A stretch of 64,000 bases of DNA from Sphingobium sp. D43FB (GCF_002312805.1 NZ_NMUA01000012.1:90642-154641), one strand, 5' to 3'. Shown: positions 29,163 to 38,854, counted from the stretch's first letter. Program-made: numbers and translations. Notes: generated from the letters alone by a model not told the origin.

Positions 29163-32147
29163 TCAGAATTTGAAGCGCACACCGGCACGATACATGCGGC
29201 CCACGACATCATAGAGAGCAGGATTGGCGAAATAGGGCGAGCGTGCCGGGTCACGATCGAACAGATTGTCGACCTTGGCATAGGCGGTGATCGCAGGCGT
29301 CAGATTATAGGTGCCGCCTATGTCCATGTAGAAGGCACCGGGCATGAAATTATTGTCGATCGTCGGATTATTGTTGGTCGACGCCGGGCAGCTGCCGGGC
29401 TGACATTCGACATATTGCTTGCCCAACACGCCGTCGGAAAACCAGCGTTCCTGAACATAGAGGGAGAAGGTGTCGGTGGCATAGGTCTGGATCGCCAGCC
29501 ATTTCCAGTCGGGCGTATTGCCCAAGTTCGCGCCCGCCGAGTCCAACGGAACCGAACCGAACAGACCATTGTCGGTCACGAATTTGCGGATATGGGTCGC
29601 CAGCGCGCGCAGCGTCAATGTGCCGTCCAGCCCCAGTGGCCGCTGCCACACATAGCTGGCTTCGATATCGATGCCCTCGGTCTTGATCGACGCCAGGTTG
29701 AAGGCCTGGACATTGATGAAGTTCGGCCCGTTCTGGTTGTTCAGATTGAACGCATTGCAGGCGTCAGGCAGGATTTCGCGGAAGCAGAGATTGACGATGT
29801 CGCCAGCGCCCAGGCTGGAAATCACGTCGGTCAGGTTGATCTTGTAATAATCCACCGACAGGCTGACGCCGGGCAACCAGGGGGCATTGGCCAGCGCCAC
29901 GCCAAAGGTCGTGTTGCGCGCGATTTCCGGGGTCAGGTCGGTGTTACCGATCTGGTTCTGAATGGCGAGCACGTTGACGTTGCGGAAGGGATCGAAGAAA
30001 TTGGGCAAGGTGGTGGTGACGGGCGCTGCGAACAATTCCGACAGGTTGGGCGCACGCACATCGCGCGAGGCGACACCGCGCAGACGCAGCCCCTCGATCG
30101 GCAGGTCCCAGGTGCCGCCGACCTTCCAGGCCCACACCGTTCCCGACGTGCTATAGTCCGTCACGCGTGCTGCGGCATTGATATTGGCACGACCGACGGA
30201 ACTGCTGTCGAACAGCGGAAGGTCGACTTCGACAAAGGCTTCCTTGACGCTGTAGGCACCCTGGCCATTCTTGTAATTGCCCGCATACCAGTTGTTGCCA
30301 TCGGTCAACAGCGCGGGATCTGCGGGATATTCGCTATTATTGGGCGACAGTTCCGATACGCCTGCGCCATAGGGGTCGGCCGTGACCTTATAATATTCAT
30401 GGCGATATTCCGCGCCGAACGCGACCGAAAGTGGTCCTGCCCAAAGATCGAAGGGCGAGCCGGAGAAATTGAGGCTGACCACATCCTGCGTCTGGCGGGT
30501 CCGCTGATAGGGACCGTTTTCGGGCATGATGTAGGACAGGGCAGCGGCCGATGGCGGTGCGCCGCCAAGGATGTTGAGGGGCACGCAGCCATTGGCTCTG
30601 GCGACCGGATCGGCACAGACGATCGCGCCGTTCAGCGTCACCGCCTGAATCGCCTGGTTGAAGCGGCGGGACAGCATGATGTTGGTGACATCGACGTCGG
30701 TATAATTGGTGCCATGCTGATAATAGGCATCATAGGTCCAGTCCGACCCGGCAACCGGCACGCGACCCTTCGCGCCCGCGACGAAGCGATATTGACGGCG
30801 GTCGGTATAGACCTGCGTATTGCCCAGCGCCGCATTGCTGGTGCCATAGGCGAAATTGGTGATGCCCGCCGTGGCGCACGCCTGCTGCACCGATGCTGGC
30901 ACGAACGGGTTGCTGCATTCGATCGTCAGGTTGGGCCGGTTCATACCCCCAACCGGCTGGTTGTTTGTTTTCACCTGCGCAATATTGACGGTCCCGTAAA
31001 TTTCATTGTCGGGGGCAAATTCGAAGCCCAGGCGGCCGTAGGTATTGAGCCGCTTGATGCTCGATTGCAGCGATCGACCGGCATCGACATTGCCCGACAG
31101 ATCGCCGCCGATGCAGAAGCCGGGATAACAGCCATTGACCGCACCCGATGCGTTGCCGGACGGCGTGCCGTTGGAACCATATTGGAACTGGAACGGATTG
31201 CCCGCCTGGTCGAAGGCGATGCCCTGCAACGGCCCCGCGGTGATCAGGCCATATTTGGTATAATTATAGGGCTGCGCATTATCGAGCAGCAGATATTGGG
31301 GCGATCCGTCGTTGAGCGCGTTGCGATTGATCAGCGTGGTTTGCTTGAACCAGTCGCGGCCACCGGCCAGCCCGATGCCGAAATCGCCGCCGCCGACACC
31401 AGCCTCATCACCATATTCGGCGCTGACCACGGCGCGCAGACGACCGTCGAGAAAGCTTTTGCCCGCCGCCAACTGGACGAGATATTGCTCATTATCGCCA
31501 TAGGTGGACACGCCGCCCTGGACGTTGCCCTTGAACCCTTCAAAGCGCGTGTCCGTGATGAAATTCACGACCCCGCCCACGGCGTCGGAGCCATAGGAGG
31601 CCGAAGCGCCGCCATTGACGACATCGACCTGCTTGATGAGCAGTTGCGGAAAGAGGCTGACATCGGGAACGCCTGTGACATTGGCACCGACGACGCGCTG
31701 GCTATCCAAGAGCGTCAGGGTGCGGATCGGCCCCAGGCCGCGCAGCGAGAAGGAGGACAGCCCCTGCTGACCGCTCGACGTGCTGAACGTGTTGACCGTG
31801 GAGCCGGTCGACCCTTGCAGCGAAGGCAATTGGGCGATGGTGGTGAAGATATTGGGCTGCGCATTGGCCTCGATCTGCTCGGTGCCGATCATGGTGGTGG
31901 GCGTGGGCGCATTGAAGCCGTTGGACGTGATCCGCGATCCGGTGACCACGATATCCTGGTTCGTCGGGGCGGGCGCGGCCGGTGCCGATTGCGGCGCTTC
32001 CGATTGCGTGGCGGCGGGCTGCGGAGCCTGCTGCGCCAGCGCCACGGATGGCAGGGCCAGATTCGATGCTATCGCTATCATAGAGCCGGTAGCCACATAG
32101 GCGCGCCGCCATTTCAGCCGATATTGTGCCGTCGTCTTCCGTATCAT
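29163..32147 (-). CDS. Large TonB-dependent receptor, saccharide-type
   Basis: A 994-residue outer-membrane receptor. It has a long signal sequence with a twin-basic start (MIRKTTAQYRLKWRRAYVATG), a Pro/Ala/Gln-rich linker, a TonB box QDIVVTGSRI, a plug with LLIKQVDVVNGGASASYG and GVVNFITDTRFEGF, and a barrel ending in aromatic FKF. This layout (long linker, GSRI box, about 1000 residues) is common in sphingomonad and xanthomonad receptors for plant oligosaccharides. The start at the second ATG (32147) is correctly spaced from GGGAG, while the first ATG abuts it. A LacI-type operator lies about 125 bp upstream. Confidence 0.9.
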   Translation of the reverse strand: MIRKTTAQYRLKWRRAYVATGSMIAIASNLALPSVALAQQAPQPAATQSEAPQSAPAAPAPTNQDIVVTGSRITSNGFNAPTPTTMIGTEQIEANAQPNIFTTIAQLPSLQGSTGSTVNTFSTSSGQQGLSSFSLRGLGPIRTLTLLDSQRVVGANVTGVPDVSLFPQLLIKQVDVVNGGASASYGSDAVGGVVNFITDTRFEGFKGNVQGGVSTYGDNEQYLVQLAAGKSFLDGRLRAVVSAEYGDEAGVGGGDFGIGLAGGRDWFKQTTLINRNALNDGSPQYLLLDNAQPYNYTKYGLITAGPLQGIAFDQAGNPFQFQYGSNGTPSGNASGAVNGCYPGFCIGGDLSGNVDAGRSLQSSIKRLNTYGRLGFEFAPDNEIYGTVNIAQVKTNNQPVGGMNRPNLTIECSNPFVPASVQQACATAGITNFAYGTSNAALGNTQVYTDRRQYRFVAGAKGRVPVAGSDWTYDAYYQHGTNYTDVDVTNIMLSRRFNQAIQAVTLNGAIVCADPVARANGCVPLNILGGAPPSAAALSYIMPENGPYQRTRQTQDVVSLNFSGSPFDLWAGPLSVAFGAEYRHEYYKVTADPYGAGVSELSPNNSEYPADPALLTDGNNWYAGNYKNGQGAYSVKEAFVEVDLPLFDSSSVGRANINAAARVTDYSTSGTVWAWKVGGTWDLPIEGLRLRGVASRDVRAPNLSELFAAPVTTTLPNFFDPFRNVNVLAIQNQIGNTDLTPEIARNTTFGVALANAPWLPGVSLSVDYYKINLTDVISSLGAGDIVNLCFREILPDACNAFNLNNQNGPNFINVQAFNLASIKTEGIDIEASYVWQRPLGLDGTLTLRALATHIRKFVTDNGLFGSVPLDSAGANLGNTPDWKWLAIQTYATDTFSLYVQERWFSDGVLGKQYVECQPGSCPASTNNNPTIDNNFMPGAFYMDIGGTYNLTPAITAYAKVDNLFDRDPARSPYFANPALYDVVGRMYRAGVRFKF

Positions 32148-32440
32148 GTCCATCTCCCAGTCTTTGTATTTATTGGATATTTATAACTGAACCCGCGAAA
32201 TCACCCTAAGCCTGCATTCGCGTGCCGAACAGCTGGAACAGTCAGATCATCCGGCCTGCCGAAAATCGGAATGGTAACGTTAACCCGATTTATTGTGACG
32301 GCCCGAAGCTGTCAACAATCTTATGGTAGACCACTGACATTTATGTCGGCCATTTCGCTTCAGTCGACCGACAACGGCGTCGCAGGCAGACATGGGAAGA
32401 GCCACAGGCTGTTGAAAAACAGGATTTTTCGGGCCCGTTT
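32148..32440. promoter_or_regulatory. Intergenic region upstream of large TonB receptor with LacI-type operator
   Basis: This 293-bp gap carries TGGTAACGTTAAC at 32272-32284, the best match to the operator near the LacI gene. The remainder is relatively AT-rich, without any coding frame I can support. Near 32408-32440 there are short A/T tracts flanking CGGGCCCG downstream of the alginate-export-type gene, which could be a weak terminator. Confidence 0.5.
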
Positions 32441-33811
32441 TTAGAAGCGGAACAGGATTTCCGTCCCCACCATGCGGATGGGGCGGGCGGGGCCGGTCTG
32501 GCGCAGGAAGTCGCCCGCGCGGAACAGCGATGCGGAAGCGGAGACGGACAGGATCGTGCTGGCCTGCCAGTTGGCCGATAGTTCGACCTGATTGCCGATG
32601 TGCCGGGATGCCCCCTGCCCTGCGGCGCGGATCAATTGGCCGGGGACATCATAAATGCCGTCCCCGCGACTGAAGCGCCAATAGGCGATTACCGCCAGTT
32701 CGGCCGTCAAGCCCCGGCCCAGGTCGACATCGATGCTGGGATGCAGGTTGAGGATATTGCGCGGGCCGATGGGCGTCAGTTCGCCGAAATATTTGCCCTT
32801 GGGAAACAGCGCGTTGAACGTGCCCAGCCGGTCATCCTTCGGGTCATTGTCGCCACTGGCGGCATTGGCGCGCAGACGAAGGCGGGGCTTGAGCGGCGTG
32901 TCGGCAAACGCATAGCTGGTTTCGGTCGCAATCGACCAGGCTTTGATGGACTGCGAGCCGAACCGACCACGCTGGAGCATCGCTTCCCAGTTCCAACCCA
33001 GTGCCGCATGAGTGCCGAACAGCCTGACGCCATAAGTTTGCCGTCGCTCGCGCGCGATCATACCGGCATAGCGGGCGGCGGCGGCGCTGTAACGGAGGGC
33101 GTAAAGATCGACTTTCACGCCTGTCGCCATGGGTGTGGTGACATAAAAGCCGTCAAGCTGTTTGGTCGGCGAACGGCGGTCATCAAAATTGCCGGACTGC
33201 ACCGCCATGGGCTTTCCATGGAAGGCCTCGATCCGGCTGTTGCCCCGCTCCAACATCAGCCGGACGCCGTCGAAAGGCTGCGGGATGTTGGGGCCATAGC
33301 GCAAACCGACCAGCCGCTCCGATCCAAGCGCAATCAATTCGCGCCCAGCGCGCAGCGTCAGCGACGCTCGATCGCCGATGGGTAGCTGGATATCGGCAAA
33401 GCCCTGAAGCAGGTCCAGGCCCGTTTCATCCGCCGGTCCAGCCCCCGCCCCCACGCCTCTGGCATAGCCGCCAATCCCCTGGACAAAGATACGCGCGGGG
33501 CCGGCATGTAGGTCGGCCAGCGGCATGACGCGCAACCAGAGATAGCCATCGTCCGGGGCGGGCGGCGTGCCCCAAAGATTGTCGGCAAAGCCCTCATAGC
33601 AGACTCGCGCCTCCGCGCCCAATGTCAGCGTGAAACGGCCGTCTTCATCCAGCGGCCGGTCCTTCAACCGCGCCCACCAGTCGGCGCGGCGGTCGGGGGT
33701 TCCGCGCAGCTGCGACCAATCCTCGTCATAGCGCAGGTTGGTCTGCGCGACTTGCGCCTCGGCAACCGACGGCAGGCCGATCGAAGCCGCCAGCAGCAGC
33801 GCCCGGATCAT
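32441..33811 (-). CDS. Alginate-export-type outer-membrane porin
   Basis: A 456-residue protein with a signal peptide (MIRALLLAASIGLPSVAEAQ) and alternating beta-strand pattern ending in FLFRF-like aromatic (TEILFRF). It matches the alginate export family (AlgE-like barrel): WSQLRGTPDRRADWWARLK near the start, LRAGRELIALGSERLVGLRYGPN in two parts near residues 153-175, and FDGVRLMLERG next. Such porins pass small or charged molecules and are not limited to alginate. It is the last gene of a seven-gene operon and overlaps the MFS exporter gene by 4 bp, so it may be the outer-membrane exit or entry for the compound handled by that operon. Confidence 0.85.
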   Translation of the reverse strand: MIRALLLAASIGLPSVAEAQVAQTNLRYDEDWSQLRGTPDRRADWWARLKDRPLDEDGRFTLTLGAEARVCYEGFADNLWGTPPAPDDGYLWLRVMPLADLHAGPARIFVQGIGGYARGVGAGAGPADETGLDLLQGFADIQLPIGDRASLTLRAGRELIALGSERLVGLRYGPNIPQPFDGVRLMLERGNSRIEAFHGKPMAVQSGNFDDRRSPTKQLDGFYVTTPMATGVKVDLYALRYSAAAARYAGMIARERRQTYGVRLFGTHAALGWNWEAMLQRGRFGSQSIKAWSIATETSYAFADTPLKPRLRLRANAASGDNDPKDDRLGTFNALFPKGKYFGELTPIGPRNILNLHPSIDVDLGRGLTAELAVIAYWRFSRGDGIYDVPGQLIRAAGQGASRHIGNQVELSANWQASTILSVSASASLFRAGDFLRQTGPARPIRMVGTEILFRF

Positions 33812-35379
33812 CGCGCGACGAGATGGCGGACCAAGGGCAGTACGGCATCCACCTGAAACGCCCGCACCGCGTCCTGCTGCACCCGGTCGGCATTGGTCAC
33901 GCGCTCATGCTGGCGCAGATGTTCGAGCCAGCTTTCGACGGTGAAGGTTTCCAGCACCCGGCCGGGCTGCGCGACATCCTCATAGACGCCCCAATGGATC
34001 GCGCCATCGCGGCGACGGATGCGGCGCATGTCCTGCATCGCGGCGAAAAAGTCGGGGACCAGGGCCGGGTCGATCCGATATTCGATCGTCACCAGCACGG
34101 GACCGCGATCCTGCTCGATCACCGCTTCGATCATGGGCGCGGGCCAGTGGAGCGAGGGCGCAAGGTCGAACCGGGCCGCGCTGTCGAGCGGATAGCGCCA
34201 CGCCAGCAGCAGCGACGCGAGGACCAGCGCCGTCGCCGCCAGCATCAGGGTCGCCGGAGCGCCGATCTGCCCGGCGATTGCGCCCCACATCATGGCGCCA
34301 GCGGTCATCGACCCCTGAAAAACCAGCAGATAGATGGCCAGCGCGCGCGCCTTCACCCAGCCCGGCGACCGGGCCTGCGCCCCGCCGTTCAGCGCGGCCA
34401 TCATCGCGATCCATGCGAAGCCGCCCGCCCCTACCGCCATCGCTGCCACCAGGAAATTGCTCGACCAGGAAAGACCCGCCATCGCGGCGGCCAGCAGCAC
34501 TGACGCCGCGACTGTCGTGCGATTGGCCCCCAGACGTGCGCGCAAGCGGGGCATCAGGATCGCCCCGGCGACCGCGCCCAGCCCCATGAAGGCCAGCAGC
34601 CCGCCATAGCCCGCTGGCCCCAGCGCGAGGTCGCGCCGCGCGACAATCGGCAGCAGCGCCCATAGGCCGCTGGCGAACAGGAAGAAGCCGATCGAGCGGA
34701 TCAGCACGACCTGCAATTCCGGGGCGCGCAGGGCGTAGCGCAGGCCGGCCCGCATCGCGCCGACAAAATGTTCGGCGGGCAGATGTCGCGTCGCACCCTC
34801 CCGCCGCCAGCGGAGCATGACGATGATGACGCCCAGCACCGATACCGCATTGAGCGCAAAGACAGCGGCGCTTCCGGCGATGGCGATAATGAGGCCGCCC
34901 AGGGCCGGGCCGATCGCGCGGGCGATGTTGACGCCCAGGCTGTTGAGCGCGACTGCCTGTTGCAAGGCGGGGCCAGGCACCAGTTCGGGCACGATCGCCT
35001 GAAAGGTCGGGGCCGACAGCGCCGCCCCAACAGCAATCGCGGCGGTCAGCGTCAGCAGCACCCATGGCGTCGTGAGCCCGCTCCCAGTCGCGATCGCGAG
35101 GATGCTGGTCGCGACCAAACCGAACAGTTGTGCGCCGATCAGCAGCTTGCGTCGGTCCACGATATCGGCGAGCGCTCCAGCGGGGAGCGCGAAGAGAAAC
35201 ATGGGCAGGGTCGTAGCCGCCTGGACGAGCGCCACCATCAGCGGGTCGGTGGACAGCGACGTCATGAGCCAGCCCGCGCCGACATCATGCATCCATGTGC
35301 CGATGTTCGACACGATCGTCGCGATCCACAGCGCGCGAAAGACAGGACTCGCGAGCGGCTTGTCGTCCGCGGCGGTCAT
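33808..35379 (-). CDS. MFS exporter (MFS_3/EntS type) with C-terminal ABM-like domain
   Basis: A 523-residue protein. Residues about 10-410 form a twelve-helix MFS carrier of the MFS_3 (DUF894) group, with IGTWMHDVGAGWLMTSLS near the start and LPMFLFALPAGALADIVDRR as the first loop motif. The last 100 residues (VLVTIEYRIDPALVPDFFAAM onward, with ETFTVESWLEHLRQHER) resemble an antibiotic-biosynthesis-monooxygenase-type ferredoxin-like domain. That fusion is a known variant of this family, with unknown purpose. It overlaps the DoxX gene upstream and the porin gene downstream by 4 bp each, so it is fully embedded in the operon. Probably exports a small molecule or protects against one. Confidence 0.85.
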   Translation of the reverse strand: MTAADDKPLASPVFRALWIATIVSNIGTWMHDVGAGWLMTSLSTDPLMVALVQAATTLPMFLFALPAGALADIVDRRKLLIGAQLFGLVATSILAIATGSGLTTPWVLLTLTAAIAVGAALSAPTFQAIVPELVPGPALQQAVALNSLGVNIARAIGPALGGLIIAIAGSAAVFALNAVSVLGVIIVMLRWRREGATRHLPAEHFVGAMRAGLRYALRAPELQVVLIRSIGFFLFASGLWALLPIVARRDLALGPAGYGGLLAFMGLGAVAGAILMPRLRARLGANRTTVAASVLLAAAMAGLSWSSNFLVAAMAVGAGGFAWIAMMAALNGGAQARSPGWVKARALAIYLLVFQGSMTAGAMMWGAIAGQIGAPATLMLAATALVLASLLLAWRYPLDSAARFDLAPSLHWPAPMIEAVIEQDRGPVLVTIEYRIDPALVPDFFAAMQDMRRIRRRDGAIHWGVYEDVAQPGRVLETFTVESWLEHLRQHERVTNADRVQQDAVRAFQVDAVLPLVRHLVAR

Positions 35380-35783
35380 TGGCCGCGCTCACGCAGGATC
35401 GCGGCCATCATCAGCCCGCCGATCAGGCCGATATGCTCCAAGAAGGTCACGCGCTCATGAAAGCGCGCGATCGGATCGGCCATCTGCCAGAAGGGGTGCG
35501 CGATTCCCGTCGCCAAAGCCGTGAACAGGCCGAGCGCACCGGCCCCAAGCCACGCCTGCCGCCCGGTGATGATCAGCAGCGATGCGCCGATCTGAACCAG
35601 GATCGTCAGCGCCGCCACCCCGGCCGGGGGCTGCAATCCGAAATGCGCGGCTTCGGCCAGCGCGCCGTTCCAGTCGATCAGCTTGGCGATGCCGCTGGTC
35701 CAATAAGGCAGGGTCAGCAGAATGGCCGCGCCGGTCGCGAAACGGCGATCGGCCAGCAGGGCGGCGATGGGGCGCGGGGCCAT
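35376..35783 (-). CDS. DoxX-family membrane protein
   Basis: A 135-residue four-helix membrane protein. The DoxX pattern is seen in TLPYWTSGIAKLIDWNGALAEAAHFGLQPP near the N-terminus and FHERVTFLEHIGLIGGLMM near the C-terminus, where conserved Glu and His may contact quinone or haem-like partners. DoxX proteins often accompany redox stress and detoxification genes. It lies 3 bp downstream of the amidohydrolase gene and overlaps the exporter gene by 4 bp. Confidence 0.88.
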   Translation of the reverse strand: MAPRPIAALLADRRFATGAAILLTLPYWTSGIAKLIDWNGALAEAAHFGLQPPAGVAALTILVQIGASLLIITGRQAWLGAGALGLFTALATGIAHPFWQMADPIARFHERVTFLEHIGLIGGLMMAAILRERGQ

Positions 35784-35786
35784 GGC

Positions 35787-37712
35787 TCAAACCGCCCAGC
35801 AGCCGCAGCCGACCGCGCCCCAGAAGCTCTGGACGTCAGCGGCGGGCACTTGCGCGCCAAGGGCAGCGGCATGGTCATGGCCATGGACGGCGCAGCCAGA
35901 TGCGCATCCGCAGGCCGAGGCCAGCTTAGCCGCCATGTCGTCACGGCGATAATGGCCGCCGAAGGTCGCGACCGGCGACCAGTCGGGCATAGCCTTGGGT
36001 GCGGTTGGCGCGAGTGGGCCGAACTCTCCTTCGCCATAGACGATTCTACCACCCAGCACCGTCAGCACAGATCGCAGCAAGGCGATGTCATCTTCCGGCA
36101 CGCTGAAATAATCGTCCGACAGCAAGGCGAGATCGGCCAATTGCCCGGCCTTGATCTGCCCTTTCTTGCCGACCTCGTTCGAGAACCATGTGTTCCTTTC
36201 CGTCCACAGCCGCAGCGCGGTTTCGCGGTCGAGCCGGTTGCGGACGGGATAGAGCCGCAAGCCCCCGACCGTCTTCGACGTCACCAGCCAGCTAAGCGAT
36301 ACCCAGGGGTTGTAGCTCGCGACGCGGGTCGCGTCCGTGCCGGCGCCGACCGGAATGCCCGCCGCCATCATCTTGGCGATCGGCGGCGTCGCTTCTGCCG
36401 CCTTGGCACCATAGCGTTCGACGAAATATTCGCCCTGGAAGGCCATGCGATGCTGCACCGCGATGCCGCCACCCAAGGCCGCGACCCGATCGATATTCCG
36501 GTCGCTGATCGTTTCGGCATGGTCGAAGAACCAGTTGAGGCCGGTGAGCAGAATATCCTTGTTCACCTTCTCGAACACATCGAGCGCGCGGCCGATCGTC
36601 TGGTCATAGGTCGCATGCAACCGCCAGGGCCAGCGGCGCTCGGCGAGCAGGCGAATGACCGGCTCCAGGTCGCCCTCCATCTCCGGCGCCATATCGGGGC
36701 GGGCGACACGGAAATCTTCGAAATCGGCGGCGGAATAGACCAGCATCTCGCCCGCGCCATTGTGGCGATAGCTGTCGTCGCCATCGCCCGGCTTGATCTG
36801 AGTCGACCAGCTCGCGAAATCCTTCAGCTCTTCCTTGGGCTTTTGGGTGAAGAGATTATAGGCAATGCGCAGCGTTAGTTCGCCATCCTGATGCAGCTTC
36901 TCAACGATCGCATAATCGTCCGGGTAGTTTTGCGATCCCCCGCCCGCGTCGATGACGCTGGTGACGCCGAGCGAATTCAGCTCACGCATGAAATGCTTCG
37001 TGCTGTTGAGTTGATAGTCGGGCGGCAGCTTCGGTCCCTTGGCCAGCGTCGCATAGAGGATCGTCGCATTGGGCTGAGCCAGCAGCAGGCCGGTCGGGTT
37101 GCCCTGCGCATCGCGGACAATCTCGCCACCCGGCGGATTGGGCGTGTCCCTGGTATAGCCCACGGCGCGCAGCGCTGCCGCGTTCAGCAGCGCGCGGTCA
37201 TAGAGATGCAGGATGAAAACGGGCGTGTCGGGCGCGGCCGCATTGATCTCCGATATGGTGGGCAGGCGTTTTTCGGCGAACTGATGTTCGGTAAAGCCGC
37301 CGACCACGCGCACCCATTGCGGTGGCGGCGTATTTTCAGCCTGCCGTTTGAGCATCGCCATGGCTTCGGACAGGCTCGGCACGCCTTCCCAGCGCAATTC
37401 CATATTATAATTGAGGCCACCCCGGATGACGTGAATATGGCTGTCGATCAGGCCGGGGATCAGGCGGCGGCCCTGCGCATCGATGACGGTGGCGCCCGGC
37501 CCGGCGGCGGCGCGGACATCCTGTTCGCGGCCCACCGCCAGGAACTTGCCGTCGCGAATGGCGACCGCTTCCGCCACCGGATTTTCGCGATCCAGCGTCG
37601 TCACCTTCGCATTGATCAGGATCATGTCTTTGGCGGTCATGGCGAAGCTCTCCGTGGCGGTCACAAGGGCAGTGGAGGCGGCGCTGGCGAGCGCCTGGCG
37701 GCGAGTGATCAT
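35787..37712 (-). CDS. Amidohydrolase family 3 (YtcJ-like), Tat-exported, Cys-rich tail
   Basis: A 641-residue metal-dependent hydrolase. The N-terminus (MITRRQALASAASTALVTA) is a twin-arginine signal. The amidohydrolase core follows: ILINAKVTTLDRENPVAEAVAIRDGKFLAVG, the metal motif GLIDSHIHVIRGG near residue 89, later His residues, and GAGTDATRVASYNPW with the catalytic Asp. The last 45 residues are unusual: CGCASGCAVHGHDH then FWGAVGCGCWAV, rich in Cys and His and suited to metal binding. The start at 37712 overlaps the XapX stop by 4 bp. Substrate unknown; the family includes amidases and N-acyl hydrolases. Confidence 0.85.
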   Translation of the reverse strand: MITRRQALASAASTALVTATESFAMTAKDMILINAKVTTLDRENPVAEAVAIRDGKFLAVGREQDVRAAAGPGATVIDAQGRRLIPGLIDSHIHVIRGGLNYNMELRWEGVPSLSEAMAMLKRQAENTPPPQWVRVVGGFTEHQFAEKRLPTISEINAAAPDTPVFILHLYDRALLNAAALRAVGYTRDTPNPPGGEIVRDAQGNPTGLLLAQPNATILYATLAKGPKLPPDYQLNSTKHFMRELNSLGVTSVIDAGGGSQNYPDDYAIVEKLHQDGELTLRIAYNLFTQKPKEELKDFASWSTQIKPGDGDDSYRHNGAGEMLVYSAADFEDFRVARPDMAPEMEGDLEPVIRLLAERRWPWRLHATYDQTIGRALDVFEKVNKDILLTGLNWFFDHAETISDRNIDRVAALGGGIAVQHRMAFQGEYFVERYGAKAAEATPPIAKMMAAGIPVGAGTDATRVASYNPWVSLSWLVTSKTVGGLRLYPVRNRLDRETALRLWTERNTWFSNEVGKKGQIKAGQLADLALLSDDYFSVPEDDIALLRSVLTVLGGRIVYGEGEFGPLAPTAPKAMPDWSPVATFGGHYRRDDMAAKLASACGCASGCAVHGHDHAAALGAQVPAADVQSFWGAVGCGCWAV

Positions 37713-37957
37713 GCGTCGCGCCCTGAATTGGCAGGCAATTTGCCCAGCACATGATGGGCGCAGTCCGTGGCGACGAAGCGGGTCAGTTCGGGCAGGCTGG
37801 CGAGGCGCTGGGCGATGGGGATCAACTGCTCCCCCACCAATATCCCCGCCAGCCCGACCAGCGCGATGAGCGGCGGGGCGGGAGAACGGACACCCAAGAG
37901 GCTGTAGACGATACCGACCAGCAGCCCGGCACCCAGCGCAAGACAATAGGCTTTCAT
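37709..37957 (-). CDS. XapX domain protein
   Basis: An 82-residue membrane protein with two hydrophobic segments. The XapX signature is GLLVGIVYSLLGVRSPAPPLIALVGLAGILVGEQ in successive parts over residues about 11-43; the C-terminal 38 residues are polar and include one Cys and a pair of His. Function of XapX proteins is unknown; they often sit with hydrolases in operons like this one. It lies 23 bp after the alpha/beta hydrolase and overlaps the amidohydrolase by 4 bp. Confidence 0.85.
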   Translation of the reverse strand: MKAYCLALGAGLLVGIVYSLLGVRSPAPPLIALVGLAGILVGEQLIPIAQRLASLPELTRFVATDCAHHVLGKLPANSGRDA

Positions 37958-37980
37958 GGGGTCGTTCTCCCGTTCCTGAG

Positions 37981-38820
37981 TCAGGCCTGGATGAAGGCGA
38001 GCATGTCGGCGTTCAGCACGTCGGCATTCACCGTCAGCATCCCGTGCGGATAGCCTTCGTAAAGTTTGAGCGTCGCGTCGGGCAGCAATTGCGCCTGCAG
38101 CACGGCCGCATTTTCATACGGCACGATCTGGTCATCATCGCCATGCAGGACGAGCGTCGGCACGGTGATCGCCTTGAGGTCATCGGTCTGGTCGGTTTCG
38201 GAAAAGGCCTTGATGCCTGCATAATGGGCGAGCGCGCTGCCCATCATCCCCTGCCGCCACCAATTGTCGATCACGGCGGGCAGGATGGTCGCCCCGTCGC
38301 GATTGAAGCCGTAGAAAGGCCCGGCCGCGACATCGCGGAAAAACTGCGCGCGGTTGGCAGCGAGCGCTTCGCGGAACCCGTCGAACGTCGCGATCGGCAG
38401 GCCACCGGGATAGCGATCGGTCGCCAGCATGATCGGTGGCACGGCGCTCACCAGCACCGCCTTGGCAACGCGCCCATTGGGCAGGCCGTGGCGCGCGACA
38501 TAGGCCGCCACTTCGCCGCCGCCGGTCGAATGGCCGATATGGACGGCGTTGCGCAGGTCGAGATGATCCGCGACCGCCGCCGCGTCGGCGGCATAATGCG
38601 CCATGTCATGACCGAAATCGACCTGGGCGGAGCGTCCATGGCCGCGACGGTCATGCGCGACGACGCGATAGCCCTTGGCCAGGAAGAATAGCATTTGCGC
38701 GTCCCAGTCGTCCGACGAGAGCGGCCAGCCATGGTGGAACATGATCGGCTGGGCATCCTTGCTGCCCCAGTCCTTGTAGAAGATATCGACGCCGTCCGTG
38801 GTGGTGATGAAACTGCTCAT
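37981..38820 (-). CDS. Alpha/beta hydrolase, non-haem chloroperoxidase type
   Basis: A 279-residue alpha/beta hydrolase. The oxyanion motif HHGWPLSSDDWD lies near 29-40, YRVVAHDRRGHGRS near 51-64, and the nucleophile Ser98 in GHSTGGGE; an Asp in LHGDDDQIVP and a His in GYPHGMLT complete the triad. This is the perhydrolase/chloroperoxidase-like subgroup, which acts as an esterase and can make peracids in vitro. It follows the isochorismatase-type gene after a 74-bp gap that holds a perfect hairpin. The natural ester substrate is unknown. Cytoplasmic, since no signal peptide is seen. Confidence 0.9.
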   Translation of the reverse strand: MSSFITTTDGVDIFYKDWGSKDAQPIMFHHGWPLSSDDWDAQMLFFLAKGYRVVAHDRRGHGRSAQVDFGHDMAHYAADAAAVADHLDLRNAVHIGHSTGGGEVAAYVARHGLPNGRVAKAVLVSAVPPIMLATDRYPGGLPIATFDGFREALAANRAQFFRDVAAGPFYGFNRDGATILPAVIDNWWRQGMMGSALAHYAGIKAFSETDQTDDLKAITVPTLVLHGDDDQIVPYENAAVLQAQLLPDATLKLYEGYPHGMLTVNADVLNADMLAFIQA

Positions 38821-38854
38821 GGGAAATCTCCGGTGGAAGAAATTGGGTTTAAGG

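Noticed and set aside
29415..32186. 923-codon open frame on the + strand opposite the large TonB receptor
   Set aside because: Same high-GC shadow effect; no domain is visible and the - strand receptor is complete with signal peptide, plug and barrel.
32408..32440. Sequence GGCTGTTGAAAAAC resembling insertion-sequence ends and a weak terminator
   Set aside because: Too short to assign to an IS family, no matching partner nearby, and the hairpin potential is poor.
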